NCBI RefSeq assembly: GCF_004345855.1
Contig: NZ_SLXN01000002.1
Span: 124,001 to 188,000 of the forward strand
Reading direction: 5' to 3'
DNA length: 64,000 nucleotides
Origin: Sphingomonas sp. BK235
Lineage (GTDB): Bacteria > Pseudomonadota > Alphaproteobacteria > Sphingomonadales > Sphingomonadaceae
The position numbers were made by a program, and so were the translations under genes. The notes beneath the pieces are model-generated. The model was given only the letters and a program-made list of their open reading frames with translations. It was not told the DNA's origin and did not search any database. Positions 1-10,684 of this stretch are shown one piece after another (the first letter of the stretch is position 1; each line of letters starts with the position of its first letter).

Positions 1-782
1 GCACCACCGGCGACCGCGTGCAGGATCGCGCGCTCGCCGAGATCGGCGGCAAGGCGCTGTGGACGCGCGAGCTCGACCGCGCGCTGCTCGCGGGTGAGGT
101 CGATGCCTGCGTCCACTCGATGAAGGACGTCGAGACGCTGCGCCCCGCCGCGATCGCGGTGGCGGCGATGCTGGCGCGGGCGGACGTGCGCGACCGGCTG
201 ATCGGTGCCGATCACGTCGCGGCGCTGCCCCCCGGCGCGCGGGTGGGCACCAGCAGCCCGCGCCGCGCCGCGCAGCTCCGCCGACTGCGCGCCGACCTCG
301 TACCGGTGGTGTTCCGCGGCAACGTCGACACGCGGCTGGGCAAGCTCGCCGCGGGCGAGGTGACCGCGACGCTGCTCGCCGCGGCGGGGCTCGACCGGCT
401 CGGACGGCACGACACCGGGGTGGCGGTCCCGCTCGACCAGATGCTGCCCGCGCCGGCGCAGGGGGCGATCGGGGTCGAGACGCGCGCCGAGGGCGCCGCG
501 CGCGACGCGGTGGCCGCGATCGATCACGCCCCGACGCATCGCGCGGTGACCGCGGAACGTGCGCTGCTCGCCGCGCTCGCCGCCGACTGCCACTCGCCCG
601 TCGCGGCGCTGGCGGTCCATGACGGCGACGGGCTGCGCCTGCGCGCCGAGCTGCTCCGTCCCGACGGCGGCGAGCATGTCGCGGGCGAGGCGCGCGGCGA
701 CGACCCGGTCGCGCTCGGCGCCCGGCTCGCCGCCGATCTGCTGGCGCGCGCGCCCGCCTCGATCCGCAGCTTGTTCGGCTGA
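1..782 (+). CDS. hemC: Hydroxymethylbilane synthase (porphobilinogen deaminase), 5' end missing
   Basis: Polymerises four porphobilinogens into hydroxymethylbilane in the haem pathway, in the cytoplasm. The window opens inside the gene: the reading frame is already open at base 3 and reads TTGDRVQDRALAEIGGKALW, a conserved family stretch, so the GTG at 18 is not the start and roughly 50 N-terminal residues lie outside. HSMKD follows near base 115. The cysteine carrying the dipyrromethane cofactor is seen in ADCHSPVA (codon 588-590). About 259 of the usual ~310 residues are present. hemD follows 6 bases after the stop, a normal haem operon order. Identification is firm. Confidence 0.95.
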   Translation, partial: TTGDRVQDRALAEIGGKALWTRELDRALLAGEVDACVHSMKDVETLRPAAIAVAAMLARADVRDRLIGADHVAALPPGARVGTSSPRRAAQLRRLRADLVPVVFRGNVDTRLGKLAAGEVTATLLAAAGLDRLGRHDTGVAVPLDQMLPAPAQGAIGVETRAEGAARDAVAAIDHAPTHRAVTAERALLAALAADCHSPVAALAVHDGDGLRLRAELLRPDGGEHVAGEARGDDPVALGARLAADLLARAPASIRSLFG

Positions 783-788
783 ACGGCG

Positions 789-1448
789 ATGCCGCGCGCC
801 GCGCTGGTGCTCCGCCCCGAGCCGGGCAACGCGCACACCTGCGCCGCGCTCGCCGCGGCGGGGATCGTCGCGCACGCGCTGCCGCTGTTCCGCGTCACCC
901 CCTGCGCCTGGCAGGTGCCCGACCCGCGCGACTATGACGCGTTGCTGATCACCAGCGCCAATGCGGCGCGCCACGCCGGCGCGGGGCTGGCGCGGCTCGC
1001 CGAACTGCCGGTGGTCGCGGTCGGCGCCGCCACCGCCCGCGCCGCGCGCGCCGCGGGGCTGACCGTCGCGCTGGTGGGCAGCGGCGACGCGCAGGCGGCG
1101 GTGGCGCAGGCGGGCGCCTATCCGCGGCTGCTCCACCTCACCGGGCGCGACCGCGCCGGGCGACTGAGCTTGCCCGCGGTGGTCGTCTACGCCAGCGTCG
1201 CGGTGGTGCCGCCCCCCGCCGCGCTCGACGCCGCGCGCGACGCGGTGGTGCTGCTCCACTCGCCGCGCGCGGCCGCGCGCTTCGCCGCGCTGGCCGCCGC
1301 GCTGCCGCGCGAGCGCGTGCGGCTCGCGGCGCTGAGTGCGGCGGTGCTCGCCGCGGCGGGCGTGGGCTGGCACAGCGCGGAGATCGCCGCCGCGCCGACC
1401 GACCTGGCGCTGGTCGAGGCGGCAGTGCGCCTCGCGATTGACCCGTGA
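789..1448 (+). CDS. hemD: Uroporphyrinogen-III synthase
   Basis: Cyclises hydroxymethylbilane with inversion of ring D to give uroporphyrinogen III. The 219-residue product begins MPRAALVLRPEPGNAHT, typical of HemD (the R-P-x-x-x-N region), and carries the second-lobe signatures DALLITSANAARHAG and VVAVGAATARAARAAG. HemD is poorly conserved, so position directly after hemC is strong support. The start lies 6 bases after hemC, implying co-transcription. Length is slightly below the usual 230-260 residues and the protein is extremely Ala-rich, as are its neighbours. Confidence 0.88.
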   Translation: MPRAALVLRPEPGNAHTCAALAAAGIVAHALPLFRVTPCAWQVPDPRDYDALLITSANAARHAGAGLARLAELPVVAVGAATARAARAAGLTVALVGSGDAQAAVAQAGAYPRLLHLTGRDRAGRLSLPAVVVYASVAVVPPPAALDAARDAVVLLHSPRAAARFAALAAALPRERVRLAALSAAVLAAAGVGWHSAEIAAAPTDLALVEAAVRLAIDP

Positions 1449-1490
1449 CGCGCGCGTGGGGATAAGGGCGCTCGACGGCGAGGAAGCGCG

Positions 1491-2360
1491 ATGAGCGAGG
1501 TGATGGACACGGCGCGCGACGCGCAGCGATCGCGGATGGGTCCGGTGATCGTGATCGCGCTGATCGCTTTCGCGATCGGGCTCGGGCTGATGGCCTATGC
1601 CATGCGCGACGGCCTGTGGGGTCGCACCTCGACCCCGACCGCCGCGCCTAGCCCCGCGCCCGCGCCGATCACCCCGGACCTCGCGACGCTGGCCTTGCGC
1701 GAGGCGGCACTCGCGGCGCAGCTCGCCAATCTGGAGGCGCGCGCGGCGCGGATCGACGGCGAGAGCGCGCAGGCCGAGGGCCATGCCGGACGCGCCGAGG
1801 CGATCCTGATCACCTTCGCGGCGCGGCGCGCGCTGGAGCGCGGGGTCGGGCTGGGCTATCTCGAGGGCGAGCTGCGCCGCCGCTTCGGTGCGAGCTTCCC
1901 GCGCGAGGTCAACAATGTGATCCGCAACGCGCGCACGCCGGTGACGCTGGAGGATCTGCGCGAAGGGCTCAACGCCGCCGCGCCGACGCTGCTCGCGACG
2001 CAGAGCGACTGGTGGGCCGGGATCGGCAGCGAGCTGCGCAGCCTGGTGGTGATCCACCGCGCCGGCACGCCCTCCCCGCTGCCGTCGGACCGGCTGGCGC
2101 GCGCGCGGCGCCAGCTCGGCAGCGGCAATGTCGAGACCGCGCTGGCCGAGGTCGAGCGGCTGCCCGGCGCGGCCAATGCGGGCAATTGGACCGCGGCGGC
2201 GCGGCGCTACGTCGAGGCGCGCGCGGCGCTCGACTCGCTCGAGTCGGCCGCGATCACCGGCGCCGCCACCGCGGCCGGCGGGGCGATACCGCCCGCCGCG
2301 GCGCCCGACGGCGCCGCGGGCGACGGTGTCGCCGAGCCCGCGCCCCCGCCCGCGAACTGA
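1491..2360 (+). CDS. Mitofilin-like inner-membrane protein downstream of hemCD
   Basis: A 289-residue protein with a short cytoplasmic N terminus, one membrane segment (about residues 19-37, [20 protein letters not shown]), a Pro/Ala-rich linker and a long helical periplasmic part rich in Ala, Arg and Glu ([22 protein letters not shown]). This architecture and the place after hemD match the alphaproteobacterial mitofilin / HemX-like family (COG4223). A GAGGAAG ribosome site precedes the ATG. A role in envelope organisation or tetrapyrrole metabolism is known only by family association; nothing catalytic is visible. The C terminus is Ala/Pro/Gly-rich and low-complexity. Confidence 0.7.
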   Translation: MSEVMDTARDAQRSRMGPVIVIALIAFAIGLGLMAYAMRDGLWGRTSTPTAAPSPAPAPITPDLATLALREAALAAQLANLEARAARIDGESAQAEGHAGRAEAILITFAARRALERGVGLGYLEGELRRRFGASFPREVNNVIRNARTPVTLEDLREGLNAAAPTLLATQSDWWAGIGSELRSLVVIHRAGTPSPLPSDRLARARRQLGSGNVETALAEVERLPGAANAGNWTAAARRYVEARAALDSLESAAITGAATAAGGAIPPAAAPDGAAGDGVAEPAPPPAN

Positions 2361-2421
2361 GTGCACGAAGCCGCCGCACAAGCGCTTGAGCCACCGCGCC
2401 CGCCCGCGTAAGCGCGCGCGC

Positions 2422-3993
2422 ATGAGCATCATCCCGATCCGCCGCGCGCTCCTGTCCGTCTCCGACAAGAGCGGCATCGTCGACCTCGCCACCGCGCTCG
2501 CCGCCAAGGGGGTCGAGCTGGTCTCGACCGGGGGCACCGCCAAGGCGCTGCGCGACGCCGGGCTCGACGTGCGCGACATCAGCGACCTGACCGGCTTTCC
2601 TGAGATGATGGACGGGCGCGTCAAGACGCTCCACCCCAAGGTGCATGGCGGGCTGCTCGCGGTGCGCGACGATGCGGCGCACGCCCAGTCGATGCGCGAG
2701 CATGACATCGGCGCGATCGACCTCGTCGTCGTCAACCTCTACCCGTTCGAGCAGACCGTGGCGAAGGGCGCCGGCCGCGACGAGGTGGTGGAGAATATCG
2801 ACATCGGCGGCCCCTCGATGGTGCGCTCGGCGGCGAAGAACCACGCTTATGTCGCGATCGTCACCGATCCCGCCGATTACGCGCTGGTGGCGCGCGGCGA
2901 GACCGACCTGGCCGAGCGCAAGCGGCTCGCCGCCAAGGCCTATGCGCTCACCGCCGGCTATGACGGCGCGATCGCGCGCTGGTTCGCAGGGACCGATCAG
3001 GGCGAGGCCTTCCCCGCCACGCTGCCGCTGACGCTGCGCCGCGCCGGCGAGGCGCTGCGCTACGGCGAGAACCCGCACCAGCAGGCCGCCTTCTACGCGT
3101 CGTCCGACGGCGTCGCGGGCATCGGCCAGGCCCGGCAGGTCCAGGGCAAGGCGCTGAGCTACAACAATTACAACGACGCCGACGCGGCGCTGGAGCTGGT
3201 CGCCGAGTTCCGTGAGGCGGGGCCGACCTGCGTCATCGTCAAGCACGCCAACCCGTGCGGCGTCGCCACCGCCGCGACGCTGGCCGAGGCCTATCAGGCC
3301 GCCTTCGCCTGCGACACGGTCAGCGCGTTCGGCGGCATCATCGCGGTCAACCGCGCGCTCGACCGCGCCACCGCCGAGGCGATCACCGGCATCTTCACCG
3401 AGGTGGTGGTCGCGCCCGACGCCGACGACGACGCGCTGGCGTTGTTCGCGGCGAAGAAGAACCTGCGGCTGCTGCTCACCGGCGCGTTGCCCGACCCGCG
3501 CCGCGACGGACTGACCGCCAAATCGATCGCGGGCGGCTGGCTGGTCCAGTCGCGCGACGGCGGCGCGGTGGCGCGCGCCGACCTCAAGGTGGTGACCAAG
3601 CGTCAGCCGAGCGAGCAGGAGCTGGCCGACTGCCTGTTCGCCTGGACGGTGGCCAAGCACGTCAAGTCCAACGCGATCGTCTATGCCAAGCATGGCGCTA
3701 CCGCGGGCGTCGGCGCCGGGCAGATGAACCGGCTGGAGTCGGCGCGGATCGCTGCGTGGAAGGCGAAGGACGCCGCCGACAAGGCCGGCTGGGCCGAGCC
3801 GCGCACGATCGGCTCGGCGGTCGCGTCGGACGCCTTCTTCCCCTTCGCCGACGGGCTGCTGGCGGCAGTCAAGGCGGGGGCCACCGCGGTGATCCAGCCG
3901 GGCGGCTCGATCCGCGACGAGGAGGTGATCGCCGCCGCCGACGCCGCCGGGCTGGCGATGGTGTTCACCGGGATGCGCCACTTCCGCCACTGA
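2422..3993 (+). CDS. purH: Bifunctional AICAR transformylase / IMP cyclohydrolase
   Basis: Performs the last two steps of IMP synthesis. The 523-residue product starts [19 protein letters not shown], the normal PurH N terminus, so the ATG at 2422 is preferred although the frame stays open about 300 bases upstream into the preceding gene. The N-terminal third is the MGS-like cyclohydrolase domain ([32 protein letters not shown]). The C-terminal part is the transformylase, with the catalytic KHANPCG motif near base 3241 and [19 protein letters not shown]. Length is close to E. coli PurH (529). It is separated from the upstream gene by about 60 bases. Confidence 0.97.
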   Translation: MSIIPIRRALLSVSDKSGIVDLATALAAKGVELVSTGGTAKALRDAGLDVRDISDLTGFPEMMDGRVKTLHPKVHGGLLAVRDDAAHAQSMREHDIGAIDLVVVNLYPFEQTVAKGAGRDEVVENIDIGGPSMVRSAAKNHAYVAIVTDPADYALVARGETDLAERKRLAAKAYALTAGYDGAIARWFAGTDQGEAFPATLPLTLRRAGEALRYGENPHQQAAFYASSDGVAGIGQARQVQGKALSYNNYNDADAALELVAEFREAGPTCVIVKHANPCGVATAATLAEAYQAAFACDTVSAFGGIIAVNRALDRATAEAITGIFTEVVVAPDADDDALALFAAKKNLRLLLTGALPDPRRDGLTAKSIAGGWLVQSRDGGAVARADLKVVTKRQPSEQELADCLFAWTVAKHVKSNAIVYAKHGATAGVGAGQMNRLESARIAAWKAKDAADKAGWAEPRTIGSAVASDAFFPFADGLLAAVKAGATAVIQPGGSIRDEEVIAAADAAGLAMVFTGMRHFRH

Positions 3994-4022
3994 GGTGGTG
4001 GGGCGTGCGTGCTAGCGCGCCC

Positions 4023-4100
4023 GTGTTCCTGCGCACGCAGGAACCCAGTGTTGCTGGGCGTAACGCGCGCGGCTCTGGGCTCCTGCTCCCGCAGGAGCAC
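4023..4100. repeat. Intergenic hairpin pair, 'CTCCTGC-GCAGGAG' type
   Basis: Two short inverted repeats facing each other between purH and the PhnA-domain gene: GTTCCTGCGCACGCAGGAAC, then TCCTGC TCCC GCAGGA, joined by a CCCAG / CTGGG arm pair. The same arrangement of two outer hairpins with a CCCA..TGGG inner pair recurs as the larger CCCCGGC repeats at 28381, 30998 and 31258, and a single copy at 16840. The element may fold in RNA and act as a terminator or mRNA stabiliser for purH. Confidence 0.6.
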
Positions 4101-4120
4101 GAACGGAAGAAGGACCGAGC

Positions 4121-4423
4121 ATGAGCGACGACGACTACGTCTACGACGAGGAGAGCGGCGAATGGGTCAGCGCCGCCGCGCTGGCGGAGAAGGAGGCCGC
4201 CGCGACGACGGTGGAGGTGCGCGACTCGGTCGGCAACCTGCTGGCGGACGGTGACCAGGTGACGCTGATCAAGGACCTCGACGTGAAGGGCGCGGGCCAG
4301 ACGCTCAAGCGCGGCACGCTGATCAAGTCGATCCGGCTGACCGGCGACGCGCAGGAGATCGACTGCAAGTTCGACGGCATCAAGGGGCTGGTGCTGCGCG
4401 CCGAGTTCGTGCGCAAGCGCTGA
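4121..4423 (+). CDS. PhnA-domain (YjdM-like) protein lacking the zinc ribbon
   Basis: The last ~70 of 100 residues (EVRDSVGNLLADGDQVTLIKDLDVKG to the end) match the C-terminal SH3-like PhnA domain. The family normally begins with a CPxC...CPEC zinc ribbon. Here the first 30 residues (MSDDDYVYDEESGEWVSAAA) keep the 'Y-x-Y-x-x-x-x-x-x-W' spacing but contain no metal-binding cysteine pair; the only Cys is C87 in EIDCKFDG. The family's name refers to phosphonate use, but the biochemical role is unproven. It ends 1 base before ung, so the two are probably co-transcribed. Confidence 0.85.
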   Translation: MSDDDYVYDEESGEWVSAAALAEKEAAATTVEVRDSVGNLLADGDQVTLIKDLDVKGAGQTLKRGTLIKSIRLTGDAQEIDCKFDGIKGLVLRAEFVRKR

Positions 4424-4424
4424 G

Positions 4425-5114
4425 ATGAGCTGGCCGCCGCGCCTCGATCCGAGCTGGGAGGCGCCGCTCGCCGCCGCGCTGGCCTGCCCGACGATGGCCG
4501 CGCTCCAGGCGTTCCTGCGCGACGAGGCGGCGGCGGGCAAGGCGATCTTCCCGTCGGCGGCGGCGCGCTTCCGCGCGCTGGAGCTGACGCCCCTTTCGGC
4601 GGTGCGCGTCGTGATCCTCGGGCAGGACCCGTATCACGGGCCGGGTCAGGCGCATGGTCTGGCCTTCTCGGTGCCGCCGGGGGTGAAGCCGCCGCCGAGC
4701 CTCGTCAACATCTACAAGGAGCTGGCGAGCGACCTCGGCGCCGCGCCGCCGCGCGACGGCTCGCTCGAGCATTGGGCGCGGCAGGGCGTGCTGCTGCTCA
4801 ACACGGTGCTGTCGGTGGAGAGCGGCCGCGCCGCCTCGCACCGCGCGCGCGGCTGGGAGGCGTTCACCGACGCGGTGATCCGCGCGGTCGCGGCGAAGGA
4901 GGAGCCGGTGGCGTTCCTGCTGTGGGGCGCGCACGCCCAGGCCAAGGTGGGGCTGGTGCGCGCGGTGGATGCGATGGGGCGCCACCTGGTGCTGTGTGCG
5001 CCGCATCCCTCGCCGCTGTCGGCGTACAAGGGCTGGTTCGGCGCGAAGCCGTTCAGCCAGGCGAACGCGTTCCTGGAGGCGCGCGGGCAGGGGCGCATCG
5101 CCTGGGCGAGCTGA
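4425..5114 (+). CDS. ung: Uracil-DNA glycosylase, family 1
   Basis: Removes uracil from DNA at the start of base-excision repair. The 229-residue product shows the family-1 catalytic loop GQDPYHGPGQAHGLAFS with the water-activating Asp at residue 68, LLLNTVLSVE in the middle, and the minor-groove loop APHPSPLS with the essential His at about residue 194. The ATG follows the preceding stop by one base (TGAGATG). Length and motifs are normal for the family. Confidence 0.97.
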   Translation: MSWPPRLDPSWEAPLAAALACPTMAALQAFLRDEAAAGKAIFPSAAARFRALELTPLSAVRVVILGQDPYHGPGQAHGLAFSVPPGVKPPPSLVNIYKELASDLGAAPPRDGSLEHWARQGVLLLNTVLSVESGRAASHRARGWEAFTDAVIRAVAAKEEPVAFLLWGAHAQAKVGLVRAVDAMGRHLVLCAPHPSPLSAYKGWFGAKPFSQANAFLEARGQGRIAWAS

Positions 5115-5130
5115 GTGCGTGTTGTAGGTT

Positions 5131-5147
5131 TGTACAGGATGTTGTAC
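5131..5147. promoter_or_regulatory. Putative antitoxin operator with TGTAC repeats
   Basis: TGTACA at 5131-5136 and TTGTAC at 5142-5147, with a related TTGTAG at 5122, lie just before the antitoxin start. YefM-family antitoxins are known to bind TGTACA-containing palindromes in their own promoter, so this is a plausible autoregulatory operator. Its AT-rich composition stands out from the surrounding GC-rich DNA. Confidence 0.5.
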
Positions 5148-5156
5148 GCCTTGAGC

Positions 5157-5411
5157 ATGGAAACACTGACCGTCTCCGAGACGCGTGCGAACCTGAAGGC
5201 CGTGCTGGACCGGGTCGTCGCCGACAAGGCGCCGCTGCAGATTGTTCGTCCCGCCGGCGAGGGTGTGGTGCTGGTGGCGCAAAGCGAGTGGGAAGGCATG
5301 CAAGAGACCATGCACCTGCTCTCTTCGCCGGAGAATGCGAGGCGGCTGCTGGACGGCATCGCCCGCTTCACCACTGGCGAGGGCGAGGAGCACGAGTTGC
5401 TCCGTCCTTGA
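5157..5411 (+). CDS. Type II antitoxin, Phd/YefM family
   Basis: An 84-residue protein starting METLTVSETRANLKAVLDRVV, the classic Phd/YefM N-terminal DNA-binding fold, followed by VLVAQSEWEGMQETMHLLSSPENARRLLDGI, which is typical of YefM partners of YoeB. It would neutralise the following toxin and repress the operon. An in-frame GTG lies at 5115, but the ATG at 5157 is preferred because it gives the family N terminus and leaves the TGTAC operator in front. It overlaps the toxin start by 4 bases, ensuring coupled synthesis. Confidence 0.9.
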   Translation: METLTVSETRANLKAVLDRVVADKAPLQIVRPAGEGVVLVAQSEWEGMQETMHLLSSPENARRLLDGIARFTTGEGEEHELLRP

Positions 5412-5677
5412 GGAGCGTGTTCGATCGCGAGGCGTGGCTCGACTATGTCGCGTGGCAGCACGAGGACGCCGCGACAGCGCAGCGCATCAATGCACTGGTA
5501 GAGGATGCGAGGCGCCATCCCTTCACGGGGCTCGGTAAGCCGGAGCCGCTCAAGCAGAGCCTCAAGGGCTGGTGGTCACGCCGGATTAGCGGCGAGCACC
5601 GACTGGTCTATCGGGTAAGCGGTAGCGGTGCGACACAGGCACTCGAGATACTGAGCTGTCGCTATCACTATCGATGA
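5408..5677 (+). CDS. yoeB: Type II toxin, YoeB-family mRNA interferase (TTG start)
   Basis: YoeB cleaves mRNA in the ribosomal A site. I choose TTG at 5408, overlapping the antitoxin stop in TTGA, because it yields MRSVFDREAWLDYVAWQ, aligning with the family N terminus; the GTG at 5417 would delete it. With this start the product is 89 residues, and the catalytic residues fall at family positions: Glu46 (GKPEPL), Arg65 (GEHRLVY) and the terminal His87-Tyr88 in SCRYHY. The toxin therefore looks intact. The pair sits between ung and thiC. Confidence 0.9.
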   Translation: MRSVFDREAWLDYVAWQHEDAATAQRINALVEDARRHPFTGLGKPEPLKQSLKGWWSRRISGEHRLVYRVSGSGATQALEILSCRYHYR

Positions 5678-5717
5678 AACCGTCCCGCGGCCGGAGGAGG
5701 TCCGGCCGCGGATAGCA

Positions 5718-7725
<2,008 letters not shown>

Positions 7726-7761
7726 GGCGATCATAGCGGCTCGCGCGCGCGGCTCCAACGC

Positions 7762-7799
7762 AAAAAGGGCGGCGCGTCGGCGAACCGACGCACCGCCCC
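7762..7799 (-). terminator. Rho-independent terminator after the ferritin-like gene pair
   Basis: Read on the minus strand: a 14-base-pair stem GGGCGGTGCGTCGG / CCGACGCGCCGCCC (one G-U pair) closed by a UUCG loop and followed by TTTTTG. This is a textbook terminator about 20 bases beyond the stop at 7819, and it shields the thiC riboswitch promoter from read-through. Confidence 0.9.
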
Positions 7800-7818
7800 C
7801 GTTCGACGCGATCGCCGG

Positions 7819-8904
7819 TCAGGTGGTCGGCAGCGGGAAAGTGCCGCTGGTGCGCAGCGCCTCGATCGAATTGTTCGTCCCCGCCGGGAAGAAGCCGCCG
7901 CCGATGCCGGCGTCGCGGCGCAGATAGGCGATGTTATGCACCTGCGCCGACGAGCGACTGAAGGCGATCCCGTTCGTATCGGTGGGCACCAGATTGGCGA
8001 CGCCGCTGCCATTGACGGTGGCGTCGTTCGACCCATCGGGGTTGGTGGTGATGCCCTGGTCGAGGTCCTTGCGGTCGGTGTCGGTCGGCCGCGGCGATCC
8101 ATCATACGAGTCACGTGCGTTCGAGATCGCGTTGGCCGCCGCGCGCGCCGGGATGCCGCGCGCGAACAGCTCGGTACGGATCAGCCCGGCGTGATAGGCC
8201 TCGGCCGCGAGGATCCCCGCCGCCGCCTCCAGATAGGTCGCGCTGCTGATCAGCGGCGAGGCGCCCTTATAGGCGGTGACGCCCAGATCCTCGAACAGGA
8301 AGGCGGCGAGCAGGAAGTTATCGTCGCTGGCATAGGGATCGAACACGCCCGTGTCCTTGTCGACCAGCCCCGCCACGCGCGCCGCCGCGGTGAAGGCGCC
8401 GGTGGCGCCGCCGTCGATGTTGATCGCGGGCTGCGCGATCACCAGCGTCGACCCCGCCGCGGTGAGCACCGCGCGCAAGGCGTTGACGTGCGCGATCTCG
8501 TCGCCCGCGATCTCGCGCGCGTAGGAGGCGATCACCGGGTCGCTGAACGTCACCTGCCGCCCGCCGGTGACGTCGCCGCGCGTACCGATCGAGCCGGTCA
8601 GGCTCGCCTCGGGCAGGCGCCGCCCGAACGCCGCGATCGAGTAGAATTGCGCCTCGAGATATTCGAGGTTGAGCGCGAGCTGGAGGATGCCGACGTCGGT
8701 CGCGACCCCGCTGGTGGAGGGAGTCGGCGTCGGCGACGGGGTGGGCGACGGCGTGTCGTCGTCGTCGTCGCCACCGCAGGCGGACAGCAACGCGAGCCCG
8801 CCGACCGCGGCAGTGCCCGCGCCGGCGAGCTTGAGGAAACGGCGGCGCTCGGCGCGTCGCGCATTGGCGAGCTCGAGCGCGGCGAAGACGGAGTCCTTGA
8901 TCAT
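7819..8904 (-). CDS. Exported ferritin-like domain lipoprotein
   Basis: A 361-residue protein with a twin-arginine type leader (RRAERRRFLKLAGAGTAAVGG) ending in a lipobox-like LLSAC, then a GG-DDDDD tract and a Thr-Pro-Ser linker. The rest is a four-helix ferritin-like domain (Ferritin_2 type): NLEYLEAQFYS, GDEIAHVNALRA, FEDLGVTAYKG and LAAEAYHAGLIR supply Glu and E-x-x-H ligands suited to a di-metal site. It is probably exported folded and anchored to a membrane. Function is unknown; oxidative or desiccation stress is only a guess. The next gene upstream is a paralogue. Confidence 0.8.
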   Translation of the reverse strand: MIKDSVFAALELANARRAERRRFLKLAGAGTAAVGGLALLSACGGDDDDDTPSPTPSPTPTPSTSGVATDVGILQLALNLEYLEAQFYSIAAFGRRLPEASLTGSIGTRGDVTGGRQVTFSDPVIASYAREIAGDEIAHVNALRAVLTAAGSTLVIAQPAINIDGGATGAFTAAARVAGLVDKDTGVFDPYASDDNFLLAAFLFEDLGVTAYKGASPLISSATYLEAAAGILAAEAYHAGLIRTELFARGIPARAAANAISNARDSYDGSPRPTDTDRKDLDQGITTNPDGSNDATVNGSGVANLVPTDTNGIAFSRSSAQVHNIAYLRRDAGIGGGFFPAGTNNSIEALRTSGTFPLPTT

Positions 8905-8962
8905 GATGACGGTCCCTCTGACAGGGCAATGAAGTGAAGGCGAGCGGGGGCACGCATGTGGC

Positions 8963-9982
8963 TCAGCCCGATGCCGCGCTCGTCTTGATGTTGCCGTTGA
9001 CCCCGGCGGGGAAGAAGCCGCCGCTGCTCACCGCCGCCGCGTTGAGGTAGACGATGTTGAGCACCTGCGGCGCCGAGCGGCTGTAGGCGATGCCATTCTC
9101 GTTGAGCGGCATGATGTTCGACACGTCGCCGTCGGCGCTGGTGGTGGGCGCGATACCCTGGTCGTCGTTGGGCGCGATGCCGCGGACCGGGTCGGCGGTG
9201 GGGGCGCCATCGAGCCGGTCGCGCGCCTGGGCGATCCCGGTTGTGGCTTCGATCAGCTGACGCGACGGCGCCTGCAATCCCTTGCGGTACAGCACCGAGC
9301 GGATGATCGAGGCGTGATAGGCCTCGGCCGCGAGGATCCCCGCGGCGGCCTCGCGATAGGTCGCGTTGGAGAGCAGCGGCGCGGCGCCCTTGTACGCGGT
9401 GACGCCGACGTCCTCGAACAGGAAGGCGCCGAGCAGGAAGTTCTCGTCCGACGCATAAGGATCGAAGCTCACGCCCGCACCGACCAGCCCGGCGGCGCGC
9501 GCGGCGTTGCTGAACGCACCGTTGGCCGCGGTGCCGAGATCGATCGCGGGCTGGGCGACCCGCGTGACGTCGCTGAACTGGCTGCGCAGGAAGCGCACGT
9601 GCGCCAGCTCGTCTGCGGCGATCTCGCGCGCATATTGCGCCACGAGCGGATCGCTGAAGGTGACCGCGCGCCCGCCCGTGGCAGTGCCCGCGGTGCCGAC
9701 GCTGCCGCCGATGTCCGCCGCCGCCAGCGCAGCACCCGTGGTGGCGAAGGCGTAGTAGTTCGCCTCGAGATATTCGAGGTTGAGCGCGAAGTTGAGCACA
9801 TCCGCCTCGGTGAAGGTCGCGGTGGGCGTCGGCGAGGGGGTGGTCTGCGCCTGCGCGCTGGCGGCGATCGCGGTGGCACCCACCGCCGCGGCGCCCACGA
9901 CCTGCGCGAAGAAATCGCGGCGCGAGTCGCGGCGGCGCGCGCGCGCCTCGAGCGTCTCCATCAACGGTTGACGATCCGGCAT
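8963..9982 (-). CDS. Exported ferritin-like domain protein, paralogue of the next gene
   Basis: A 339-residue paralogue of the gene at 7819-8904, sharing NLEYLEANYYAFA, ADELAHVRFLRSQ, FEDVGVTAYKG and LAAEAYHASIIRS, so the E-x-x-H ligand pattern is kept. The leader has a Tat-like RRDFFAQVVGAAAVGATAIAAS ending AQAQ, but no lipobox cysteine, so this copy should be soluble in the periplasm while its partner is lipidated. The frame runs 14 codons further up; the ATG at 9982 is chosen because MPDRQPLMETLEARARRR leads straight into the signal. It is divergent from an ECF sigma gene, a plausible regulator. Confidence 0.8.
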   Translation of the reverse strand: MPDRQPLMETLEARARRRDSRRDFFAQVVGAAAVGATAIAASAQAQTTPSPTPTATFTEADVLNFALNLEYLEANYYAFATTGAALAAADIGGSVGTAGTATGGRAVTFSDPLVAQYAREIAADELAHVRFLRSQFSDVTRVAQPAIDLGTAANGAFSNAARAAGLVGAGVSFDPYASDENFLLGAFLFEDVGVTAYKGAAPLLSNATYREAAAGILAAEAYHASIIRSVLYRKGLQAPSRQLIEATTGIAQARDRLDGAPTADPVRGIAPNDDQGIAPTTSADGDVSNIMPLNENGIAYSRSAPQVLNIVYLNAAAVSSGGFFPAGVNGNIKTSAASG

Positions 9983-10114
9983 GACAGGCCCTTTCCTAAT
10001 TGTCCCGACGCCGCCCCTTGCCACGCGTCCTGACCGACATCAGGATGGACAAGGTACCAGCGGAGCGACCCGAAAGATGCAGCGAGTGGCGGATTATTCG
10101 GGCGCTGCCAAGCC

Positions 10115-10684
10115 GTGACGGCCGCACCTGCCGACGCGGCGGCACGGCGTGCCGAGCTGGTACGCGTGATGCTGGCGGTCGCGGCCGAGGATCGCGACGC
10201 CTTTCAACGGCTGTATCGGCTGACCTCGGCGAAGCTGTTCGGCATCTGCGTGCGTATCTGCGGCGATCAACAGGCGGCGGAGGACGTGTTGCAGGACGTC
10301 TATGTCCAGGTGTGGCGCCGTGCCGCGGGCTATGAGCCGGGCCGATCGAGCCCGATCACCTGGCTGGCCGCCATCGCGCGGAATCGTGCGGTCGACTGGC
10401 GCCGCCGCCAGCACCCGCACGCTGCGCTCGACGAGGCGAAGGCGCCGACCGACCCAGCGCCGCGCGCCGACGCGCTGCTGCTCGCGACCGAGGAGCAGGC
10501 GCGGATCGCCGAATGCCTCGAGTCGCTCGACCAGCGCCCGCGCGATGCGGTGCGCGCCGCCTTCTTCGACGGCGCGACCTATGCCGAGCTGGCGGCGCGG
10601 ACCGACACCCCGCTGGGGACGATGAAGAGCCTGATCCGCCGCGCGCTGCTGCGGCTGCGCGAGTGTCTCAGCGATGACGCCTGA
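10115..10684 (+). CDS. ECF-family RNA polymerase sigma factor
   Basis: A 189-residue sigma-70-family protein with only regions 2 and 4. Region 2 reads AFQRLYRLTSAKLFGICVRICGDQQAAEDVLQDVYVQVWRRA; region 4 reads LDQRPRDAVRAAFFDGATYAELAARTDTPLGTMKSLIRRALLRLRECL. This resembles the SigK/RpoE-like group paired with RskA-type anti-sigmas. It starts with GTG and its stop lies inside the following anti-sigma gene (11-base overlap). The divergent ferritin-like genes may be targets, but I cannot see a shared promoter motif. Confidence 0.9.
   Translation: MTAAPADAAARRAELVRVMLAVAAEDRDAFQRLYRLTSAKLFGICVRICGDQQAAEDVLQDVYVQVWRRAAGYEPGRSSPITWLAAIARNRAVDWRRRQHPHAALDEAKAPTDPAPRADALLLATEEQARIAECLESLDQRPRDAVRAAFFDGATYAELAARTDTPLGTMKSLIRRALLRLRECLSDDA

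Noticed and set aside
2254..3990. Long minus-strand open frame (578 codons) antisense to purH
   Set aside because: It mirrors purH base for base, is extremely Arg/Gly/Val-rich and has no recognisable domain; such frames are common in very GC-rich DNA.
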